DNA of 64,000 nucleotides from Latrodectus hesperus (Eukaryota > Arthropoda > Arachnida > Araneae > Theridiidae), in NCBI GenBank assembly GCA_037975125.1, contig CM075860.1, forward strand, positions 44,613,804 to 44,677,803. The letters are read 5' to 3'. A program made the translations under genes and the position numbers. Under the pieces are notes generated by a model. The model was not told the origin of the DNA. It saw only the letters and a list, made by a program, of their open reading frames with translations, and did no database searches. This document shows, piece by piece, positions 1 to 11,100 of the stretch. Position 1 is the first letter of the stretch, and every line of letters begins with the position of its first letter.

Positions 1-805
1 TAAATAATAAAAAAAATTTTCCATCGGGATCATTAAATAATGGTCATAATCACTGATCGAATATATGTGCACGTATTCAAATAAATAAATGCATAAAATG
101 CAACCATTAAAAACTAAATAAATTAGTTTAAAGAAAAATTTTATGTAATAAAATGTTAAGAAGGAATTTAAAACGAAGACGTATGTGTATAGATGTATGA
201 AACTTAAAATATAACTTGAGACACTACAATAGTATTTTATTATCTCGGCGACTTTCATCAAACATGTGTAGACACGTCTGTTTCTTAATTTAAATTCGAA
301 AATGTTGAGCTTTCTTCTTTTTCATTACTGTTAGTTAGAATAAGTGATCTTTATTCTAAAATATTCCTAATTTTATTATTTTCAATTCATGCTTATAATT
401 TTATTTACATAATTGTGAAGGATTTGAAAATTTCAATTCTAATGTTTTTTCAAGCAATGGTACGTTTTCATTTATTAGAATAAGTAATAAGACTTTTCCT
501 ATTTTAATAATTTATGTCCTTAAGAAAAATAAATTGAAACAACACTTAGAAATTCCGTATGAAAGCAATATTTATTACAAAAATAGCAGAAGATACAATG
601 TAAATAAAGAAAACAAATAGTATTATGTGTTTTTTTGCGTTTCTGATAATATAGCTTGTGTGTTACCTTTTATAGTGAGGCCAAAATAATTTGTGAGAAG
701 CAAAAAATCAAATAAAATAACACAAGTATTCGGATTAGTTTCATGAAAATAAATGTATACAATTCTTAAAACAAGTACGATATATTATTATTTTAGTTAT
801 AAGCT

Positions 806-1285
806 TCTTCTTCTTCATTGTGTGGCCTGACAGCCCAGGGTGGGCCTTTGCCTTCCTCAGAAGTGCATACCAGGACTCCCTATTTTTGGATAAGGTCATC
901 CAGTTTGTCACTTTTAGTGTTTTTAGGTCGTTTTCAAGGCAGTCACACCATCGGAGTTTCGGTCGTCCTCTTCTTCTGGTGCCAATGGGGCGAGCCAAGA
1001 AAATTTTTGTCGTCACCCGATTGTCGTTCTTCCTGGTCAAATGTCCTGCCCATACTAATCTCTGTATTGTGATAAATTTAACAGTATCTGGTTCTTTATA
1101 TAGTTTATAGATCTCAGAATAAGTTCTTCTTCGCCATGTATTCTCACATTTTATTCCACCAAAGATGCTTCTTAAAGTTTTTCTTTCGAAAATGGAGATG
1201 GTTTCTTTGTTCTTCTCAGTCAATATCCACGTTTCAGATGAGTTAGTGAGAATAGGCCGAATCAAGCATTTGTACATCAAAATAT
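806..1285 (-). pseudogene. RTE-like non-LTR retrotransposon, 3' end of the polymerase ORF
   Basis: An open frame of about 160 residues on the minus strand reads like the end of an RTE-type ORF2: [64 protein letters not shown] and a terminal KAKAHPGLSG. It ends in a short GAA repeat, typical of RTE 3' tails. The element is 5' truncated, with no reverse transcriptase core present. Copies at 13391-13627 and 23922-24066 share the same 3' end. Confidence 0.7.
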
Positions 1286-1867
1286 TTGTTTTGATTTTAT
1301 TATTCGACTGACGGAAGTAGTTAATTATAAGCTAACGATGAGAGAAAGCTTTCTTAACTATGTATAGGTGTTGTAAGGTAAGACAACAAGATGTAAGATG
1401 AGTTGTATATTGACAATATCTATCCGCAAAAAGTATACAAGCAAGTAAAAGTTTGATTTCTCATATAAAAATTGCTTCAATATCGGGTGTGTTTTCCAAG
1501 ATCGAAAACAATGTCATACACTTACAACGCAGGTAATAAAAGAGATTCGCAATGAAAGATGGAATATTTTTTCCATTCTTGCAAAAAAGAAATTCCCAAC
1601 TTCTAATTGCTTTTAGAACTGCTATGCGGCCAACAGCATTTCTCTCTAGAATTCCCCAAACATAATAAAATATTAGAATTTTCTTCTGATATTGTATTTA
1701 TATCAGGAAAATATGCTGGTTAATTCTCATTCGAAAGAAGCCTTTTATCAAAAAGTCACTATCCATTAAAAGTTCACAATGTGTCTGAAATTGTTATGTT
1801 AAAAGAAATTCATCCTCGATTTCTAATTTATAAAAGACCACAATGGATCTGAAGCTTATGTATGCTT

Positions 1868-2395
1868 CATTCCTTACAATGTATGAACCTAAGTAGCCAT
1901 GGACATAAATATTGGCTTAAGACATTATCTGCTTCTACCAAATTGAATATTTTCATGTACATTTTATCTCTATATGCGTCATTCCTTATAATGTACAAAT
2001 CAAAGTGGTCATGGATATAAATATTGGCTTAAGACATTATCTGCTTCTACCAAATTGAATATTTTCATGTACATTTTATCTTTACATGCGTCATTCCTTA
2101 TAATGTACAAACCAAAGTAGCCATGGTTATAAGTATTGGCTTAAGACATTATCTGCTTCTACCAAATCGAATACTTTCATGTACATTTTCTCTCTACATG
2201 CGTCATTCCTTATAATGTACAAACCAAAGTGGTCATGGATATAAATATTGGCTTAAGACATTATCTGCTTCTTGCAAATCGAATACTTTCATGTACATTT
2301 TATCTCTACATGCGTCATTCCTTATAATGTACAAACCAAAGTAGCCATGGATATAAGTATTTCCTTAAGACAATATCTGCCTTTATGAAATCTAA
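1868..2395. repeat. 112-bp tandem repeat, about five units
   Basis: The phrase CATTCCTTA recurs at 1868, 1980, 2092, 2204 and 2316, exactly 112 bp apart, with GGCTTAAGACATTATCTGC inside each full unit. Units alternate between GTAGCCATGG and GTGGTCATGG, so a two-unit higher-order duplication is likely. No coding potential is evident. Confidence 0.9.
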
Positions 2396-2480
2396 AACTT
2401 AAATAATTGACCAATTCACGGGAAATGATAATACAAAAATTTTATAGGTCATTTCTCTGGAGGAAATTAGTGAACCTCAA

Positions 2481-2950
2481 GTTATTGTTGTTGTTTGTTG
2501 CACCAGCATGCGTCCCCACACCTAGCCCTTAGTTGGGCTTTACCAGTTAGATGCTGGGTGGATTTTTCGTGATTTTGAAGCAGGACCAAGCAGAAGACCG
2601 CCAATACTTAGCCTATATCCTCTAGAGGTATCATTTCACTTGGAAGACATTGCAACCACGCCTAGTTTCAACACGCCCCAGTGGCCTTTAGTGAATACAC
2701 AGATGTGGTACTCTTAAGAGAACAACATTGCTCCACGCAGCTTTTCCTCATCTGTTGTGTAACTGTGGCCACTTTCTTCTGCAGACAACAGATTGGTTCC
2801 TTGTGAAGGAAACACACATCTCAGAGGGTAGCAGCTTAAATTTTGAGGGTCTTGTGCTTGGCTTCTGATTTTATATTAAATTACTATTTAATAACTTCTA
2901 TCTTACTGGTAGAGCACAACTATTGCCAGGTGCAGGGAAGTACGCTGGAG
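2481..2950 (-). repeat. Degenerate family E SINE-like element
   Basis: On the minus strand it shares with the copy at 61961-62255 the blocks around CTTCTGCTTGGTCCTGCTTCAAAATCACG and ATGATACCTCT, and ends in a GTT/AAC repeat. A second piece near 2920-2945 (CAGGTGCAGGGAAG) matches the family's 3' end, so the copy is rearranged. Confidence 0.55.
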
Positions 2951-3139
2951 CACACTTACTAAAAAGAAATTTTTATTGGTATTGTAAACTTACGTTTTGT
3001 ATCAACTTATGTGTCAAAATGCTGTTAATATCTTTTAAAAAATTGTAGAACATCTGAACTGTGTTACCTTAACAGAATGATGGTTTAAAATTAAAAATAT
3101 TTGCATCGAAATTATATAAAAATGCGAGGTGTGCAATAC

Positions 3140-3273
3140 TTGCAATAATCTTGCGTTGAATTCAGCTCTCCAAAATCACAAGACGATATGAGAGGATAAG
3201 AATGGTGACCCACTTGATTTATGAAATCTCTGGTAGAGGTCGCTTCTTCTAACTGCGATTCCACTGTGGGAAA
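3140..3273 (-). CDS. Probable DEG/ENaC extracellular exon
   Basis: The acceptor TACTTTCAG precedes 3273 and a weaker donor GTATTG follows 3140. It opens in phase 0, as required by the previous exon, and encodes [10 protein letters not shown], then [23 protein letters not shown], resembling the family block that leads into an extracellular cysteine. It is less certain than the upper three exons because it is separated from them by a 3.2 kb intron carrying a transposon. Confidence 0.6.
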
Positions 3274-4289
3274 CTGAAAGTAAAGCATATCACTTTAAAA
3301 TGTAAAAATAGTTTTAGTATATACGTTATAATTCAGTAGCATATTATAACAAATTTAAATTAAGGAAAATTCATTTAAGAATTTCAATGATTATCATCTG
3401 TTTGTGATTTCTATTTCATTCGTATCAGATTTTTTTTTTTTTAAATTTCAAAAAAAAAAAGTTAATATTACCTAAATAATTTCCTTAAAATATTTTAACA
3501 ATGGAATCAATCCATTCATTTTTTAAATATTCTTCTATAATATCAACTTGAATAGTTCCGAACAATAAGGGACAAAGAGAAAACTTACAATCTCTTATAA
3601 TCTTGATATTTTACAATAGAATTATTAAAAATAGTTTTCATTTAAAATATATATCAGCCCCAAAATCTGACAGCGTTGTGGAAAAAAAAAGTTTCAAATT
3701 CGATTCCAACAACTGTTATACTATTTAATATGGATGCTAATGCCAGAATCAACATACATGAGAGCTTACTTTCCTTGAGATGTGTTTTAATTTGATTGCG
3801 AAAAATAATCTCATGTTACCTTTCATATAGTTGCTTTTTAATTTATTTTTATAATTTTTAGGTGTTCTTTATATAACGATGAATTAATTTTTCACTTACT
3901 AAATATAGCTATTATTTCCACATCATTGCCCACGCAAAGCGATTAATTATTTTTGTGTAATAGTTAGTTTATTTTCCCTCATTTCCTCTTAAATAATATG
4001 TAAATGTAATTATTAATTATAACAGCCATCTTAAAATATATTATCATTTAAAATGTCACTTTATATTTCTTGTTAATTAAAATTTTAACCATAGAGTCTG
4101 AACTCGATATTCTCAACTGATATAAATTTTTATACGAGTTTGGCATCATTTACCTAATAGTTAACAGCTAAAGACTGTTCTAGGGCATTTAAAAATTTAG
4201 TATGCTTTACTTTCTGGAAGGATTTCTCATTGATTGCATTGATAACGAGCCCTATTCACACATCACAAAGGAAGAAACCAGGAAAACTT

Positions 4290-4385
<96 letters not shown>

Positions 4386-7300
4386 GGTGATTATAAAAAA
4401 ACTTTGCCAACATCTGCACTTCTAGCGTCCATTCTATTTAACCGATCAAGATGATACTTCAAATATAGTTCTTTTGAGATATGCGCTGGAGATTCTGTGA
4501 ATGGCAACACAGTGGCCCTCGCGGTTACAGTTATAGTGACAGAAACTCGAAATTTTCGAATGGCAACGCCTACTTTTTACCATCACAAAATGTTCAGCAC
4601 ATGTGAAAACCCTAAATAGCGTTGAAACGGTACCGATATGTCCGAAAACCAACGTGTTATACACATACAAACAGTTCTTCAAGGCGCACGGAGAAATAAT
4701 GCATACGACAGAGACAAGACACTGCTCAATGATGAGAACACATAGAGAAAAAAAAATCTTTATTAATTTCAAACATTTTCCACATGAGTGCCATCACAGG
4801 CAATTACGCATTGCATGCGGGAGACGGTGGACAATGTCGCTGCACGCAACATGGCACGAGGGATGTTTCCAATCTCACGCCGTATAGAATCCTTTAAGTC
4901 CGACAATGTTTGAGGATTGCACAGATAAACTCTGGATTTGAGATAGCCCCAAAACCAGAAATCCATAGGCGTCAGATCTGGGGATCGCGCAGGCCACGGA
5001 AAAGGATAATAGCGTGAGATGATGCGATCACCAAAATGCTGATCCAGGAGCCTTTTAACTGACCTCGCTATATGTGGAGGTGCGCCATCTTGCATCCAAA
5101 CAATGTCATTGAGTGCATTCAGCCGACGCAACTCCGGTAAGACATAATTTTTCAGCATGGCTGCATACCGAGGGCCCGTTACAGAACATGTTGCAGGGCC
5201 AGTCGGGGTCGTTTCCTCAAAGAAGAACGGGCCCAGAACAAATGTAGCTGTAATGCCGCACCACGCAGTCACTTTGGCGTCAAATAATGGTACTGGCGCC
5301 ACAGCATGAGGATTCGTCTCTCCCTAGTGCACACAATTCTTTGTGTTAATGCTGCCATTTAAGGTGAAATGCGCCTCGTCCGTCCATAGTATGCGAAGTG
5401 GCCAGCCGTTATCCGCATCATATCGTAACAAAAATGCATTTGCGAAGTCCAGACGTTGTTGTGAGTCACCCGGCTCCAACATCTAAACGCGCTGGAACCG
5501 ATAGGGAAACATGTGAAGTACCGAGCGCAAGAGCTTGCGGACCGTTGAGTTCGGAATATCCAACACGCGCGCTGTGCCTCTTGCGGTTTCTGTGTGTCCT
5601 GCAGTCACTGTATGGTGCACTTCCATGACAACGTCCTCAGAAACAGTTGGCCGTCCGGAGCGCTGTTTGTCACAGGTGCAGCCTGTATCTTCGAATTTCC
5701 GCACTAAATCACGCAGAGCTTGCAGAGTACATGGGCCGCGTCGTTGTCGATGATTGCGGCGATACACACGCAAGGCTTCCGCAGCGTTCATCCCATTTTG
5801 GTAATAGAGTTTGATCAATTCACCGCGAACTTTCCTAGGAAGACTCATATCGTCGGCATGTGCGAGTTCCCGAATGACGACTTCGCATACCCGCTTGGTA
5901 TTTTATAGGTTTCCTACGCTGAATATCTGGCGACCGGCGTTCTGTGATTGGTTTCTTGACTCTGTCACATGCAAATTTATTGCGTGCGCCCAGATCGTGT
6001 TTTATTGGCCGGTTTTCAGAACTCTTTTTTGTGTTTGCAGAACACGTCCGTTTTTAGACATATCGGTACCGTTTCAACGCTATTTAGGGTTTTCGCATGT
6101 GCTGAACATTTTGCGATGGTAAAAAGTAGACGTTGCCACTCGAAAATTTCGAGTTTCTGTCACTATAACTGTAACCGCGAGGGCCACTGTGTTGCCATTC
6201 ACAGAATCTCGAGCGCATATCTCAAAAGAACTATATTTGAAATATCATCTTGATCGGTTAAATAGAATGGACGCTAGAAGTGCAGATGTTGGCAAAGTTT
6301 TTTTATAATCACCCTGTATTGAAGAAATACCAGTTAATACCAGAAATAATGAAGAAATACCAGTTAATATTTAACAATTGGTCTGATGCATATTCAATTA
6401 ATATTTAAAATATAAAAAATGTATGTTGTCAGTGTGATGCACTTACCATTGAATTTTTGATTCGACCGTTTTCACATGTTTCTGGATAACTCTCGCAAAA
6501 TTTAGAAGTATTTTCAACATGATGACATTTTTCGGGTTTTAAGCGACAAAATTCTGTCCTTCTAAGCCTGAAACAAATTTGAGAATGAAAAAGGCTAACA
6601 AACATGATTATCATGCAATAAATTTAATACTTATCAGAGTTAGTAACATACATTGAATTCCTAAAATATAATATATCTTTTAAGATAATAAACAACATAA
6701 ATTAGAATTAATGTAATTTCAGGAATCTGTCAATTCTCTCAATTTACTTCAATTTTTAAGTGCGTGTGTGAAATATATATTAATCATAACTAATTCCAAA
6801 TTATCGCCAATATGTATATTAATTTCATTATTGGTGATGATATTTCTTATAGGAAATTCATGGTATCTTTATTAAAATTTCAATTAGGTGGTTTTTCTTA
6901 ACCAAAAGCACATAGTTATATACTGTTTATTCATAAGTAATGTGAAATTGCACTTACCCATTTCTATTGCATATAGTAAGGGAAGGTATATCCACAAAAG
7001 GTGGGGTTGTTATTTGGAGATCGACTAACGTCGGATAGGAAAAGTAAATTACCAAGAAAGCTGAGGTCTGATACAGAAATCTGCAAAAATAATAAATCGA
7101 AGATAAATATTATTTGATTTATAAAAATATTCGAAACAATAAAACATTGAAAATATAAAAAATTGAAGAAGATTTTATTGTTTAAATCGAATTTAAAATT
7201 ATATATATATTGGGTACTTTTCCATTCCGCAGGCGCAAATCTCGCCAAGCGCCAATCAAGTCACCAGTTGGCGAAAACACACAGTATACACATAAAAAAT

Positions 7301-7990
7301 TTTGAATAATGTTGATAACACACAGTATACACAAAAAAATGTAAATAAATGTTAGCAATAAAAATTTTTTACTTTGGAGGCATAAACATTTTAACGTCAT
7401 TTAAAAATTTTTCAAGGATCTTTCGGATTTTTTTTTTTTAATATGGATTATTTATATTTTCTTATGTGAATTTGTTATGATTATTATTTTTTAAGCTGTA
7501 TTTTTAAAATCCGATTTTCTCAAGAGAGATTTTATGAAATTATTAAATTTGTATATATAGCAAATTAGCATAAAATTATGAAATGTAAAAAAAAAAGTTG
7601 AAAAAAGTTGCTGATAGTAAAAGGCCGTCACATGTTTTGGAAACGTAACAGTAAAAGGTTACCAGCGGAGATACTCCCTCTAGCGCCGGTTGTATCATTT
7701 TTGGCGACTTTATCACTTGCACCGGCGATATGGAAAAGTACCATATATTGTTATATGATTTAAATAGCATATGAATTGATTCCGTGTTTAAATTGCTTAA
7801 TAAAAATTTTATATCACGCGTAAATCAATCTGTCATAACATTTAAAAAAAATAATAGATGATTGTATAACTTAAAAAAATTGATGACATATATTTGACAA
7901 TAAAATATATGATATTTCCCAGTGGAAATATTTATAAACTGAAATTCATTAAAGTTCCGTTACTAGTGATTACAATATTATATATATATA

Positions 7991-8032
<42 letters not shown>

Positions 8033-8033
8033 T

Positions 8034-8129
<96 letters not shown>

Positions 8130-11100
8130 ATGTATATATTTATATATAAAGTCTAGAAACGTCCTTGCTAATATATAAGTATATATATAAATTTTGATAA
8201 TTTATTTTTATCAATTTAGCATTGTGCATTAGAGTCTGAAGTGTACTATGCTATTTTGAAAGCATAGGGCGTTTTTAATCTTTTCGTTATATGATTATTT
8301 CAGGAAGAATTTATTAGACATTTCATAAAAATATGCTGCAAAAGTATTGTGAACATCAAATAGGGAATTTGATCCTATTAAAAATTTGACTCAATGCAAC
8401 AGAAACGCCATAACTATATTTGTTTTCAGTAAAAAAAAAGTCGAACAAAAATTTATGACTGTATAAAATCGGAAATATAAAATAATAAAGAAAGATAATA
8501 AATACGTTACAAGTAACTTGCTCTTTAAACTTAATGAATATTACCTAAAACTCCTTGACGATACAGCCTCGGTGGTCCATGGCATACTGTGCCCATATTT
8601 GTTTTCTTGAGCGAGAAGTCCTGATAACCATTTATCCTAGCCTTTGTATATCACGGTTAAGTGGTAAACCTAACGCGAAACTCCCAGTGTTTAGTTCCCA
8701 AGCATGCTTGGTACTTAGTTTTATTGACCCACTGATGGGATGGAAGGCTGAGTCAACCTCACCCAGCCCGAAGACAGAGCCTCAAAGAATATTACCATAA
8801 ATATAAAATTATAAAATCATTTTAGGCTTCAGTTTAAAAGAAGAAAATTATAATAATCGTTCCTTATATCCCTTCGAATGCCTATGAATCGATTTGGTCA
8901 GCTGTATAGTCTTTTTTGCCTATGAAATCTAATTAGACTGGACCAATACAATTGTAAACGCCCGAGGTGGGAATTAAATCCACGAACTATTGAGCGAAAA
9001 ACCAAAGCGAATATAGACTGGGGTACAAGAAAAAATAATCTTAATAGCGGAATATGCAATGCATTTGAATGAAATTTGTAAAATGTAATAAAACTTTAAC
9101 TGAAATTTATTTAAAGCATAGTCTCTGAAGCCTATTATGCATCATGGAAAGACCACATTGTTCGGAGTGGGAAGTTCCGAGTTCAATCTCAACTACTGAA
9201 CAATGATGAATGTCAATTTCTTTTAGATATTACTAACATGTCTTTATAAAAGAACCGCATTATAATTGCATGATGCTGTGTTAGACTAAGTCAAGTGTCA
9301 ATTTTTAAATTTTATGATTTTCACACTTTTGTAAAAGGTATGTAATTTTGATGCCATAAAATGCTTTTAAATGCCAAAAACATTTTTGATAAGATGATTA
9401 CTACATTAGATTAATCGCAAATATTTATAGATATATAATTTCTAATATTTTTTTCTTTTACATACTCAATATTTAAAGATGTTTTCCATTTTTCTATTTG
9501 TGATAAATATGTCTCTTATTCAATATAGTATTTTGAAACATAGTCTAAATATTCAAACAACAATACAATTGAAAATCAGTTTGATATTAAATTAAAATTT
9601 CACAAAATCCATTCAGAGGAAAATATATTTTCCTGCATCATTCTGAATAAATGTAGCACTAAAAGTAATATGGAGAAAATATGATAATTCTTGGAAAGCA
9701 ATTGAGCTTATACCATAATTTGATGATAAGACCAAGCTGTTTGGAATAGAAGGTTCTCGGTTCTCTACTGGTCACTATTAATCAATAAGAAATTCAACAA
9801 CTTGAACCGATTATTTAAGATGTATTTACCGAACGACTATGAACATTGTCCAGCTTTTGAATCGCTTGATTGCCAATGTTAAGTTCACCTTTCAGTGAGT
9901 TCCATCGCATGTGTATGTGTACGGTGATGAAATTGCTGATCGTCTGACCAGAGAGGGCAGCCGTAAGGATACTGCTCATGGTGGCTGCCTAACTTTTTCA
10001 GAGATCGCTACCCGGGTCAGGCAAGATATCTGTTCTTCTTGGAAGAGAGCCCCCGTGCATGAATGGTATGCGGAAAATCGCCCTGCTGCTGTTATGATTG
10101 GGATTGTCAATAGGCGCGATCAGACAACTCTCGTGAGATTTCGAAGTGGACACACTCATGTACCACGTGATGTGACGGGCCACAAAGTCTATCCCCTGTG
10201 TCCAAAATGCAATGCGACTTAAACTGCTCCTGCCCACATTTTGACCTGCCTCAGTTTAATGAAAGAACCTATTCTGAAGCCTTAAGACTGTGCTCCATTG
10301 TTTTGAGGCGTTCAGGCTCATGGACAAGCTTGATGTTACTATCAGCCACAACAACAACATAAGATTGATTTGGGTTGTACTTTTTGCAATATACAATAAA
10401 CCCTAAAAAACGCTTTTCAATAATTTCAGTTGTGTGATCACAAAATAATTCATGAACATAGTTGACTTCTTGAAGCCTTGAGACTGTGCTCCATTGTTTG
10501 GAGGCGTTCGGGCTCATGGACATGCTTGATGTTACTATCAGCCACAACAACAACATAAGATTGATTTGGGTTGTACTTTTTGCAATATACAATAAACCCT
10601 AAAAAACGCTTTTCAATGATTTCAGTTGTGTGATCACAAAATAATTCATGAACATAGTTGACTTCTTGAAGCCTTGAGACTGTGCTCCATTGTTTGGAGG
10701 CGTTCGGGCTCATGGACATGCTTGATGTTACTATCAGCCACAACAACAACATAAGATTGATTTGGGTTGTACTTTTTGCAATATACAATAAACCCTAAAA
10801 AACGCTTTTCAATGATTTCAGTTGTGTGATCACAAAATAATTCATGAACATAGTTGACTTCTTGAAGCCTTGAGACTGTGCTCCATTGTTTGGAGGCGTT
10901 CGGGCTCATGGACATGCTTGATGTTACTATCAGCCACAACAACAACATAAGATTGATTTGGGTTGTACTTTTTGCAATATACAATAAACCCTAAAAAACG
11001 CTTTTCAATGATTTCAGTTGTGTGATCACAAAATAATTCATGAACATAGTTGACTTCTTGAAGCCTTGAGACTGTGCTCCATTGTTTGGAGGCGTTCGGG

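Noticed and set aside
4202..4454. YIYIYI-type frames here and at 7894, 15989, 17136, 23554 and 45266; THTH and CVCV frames at 17449-17750
   Set aside because: Translations of TA and TG microsatellites.
4603..6253. Short frames at both ends of the 4383 element encoding similar peptides
   Set aside because: They are translations of the two arms of the long terminal inverted repeat.
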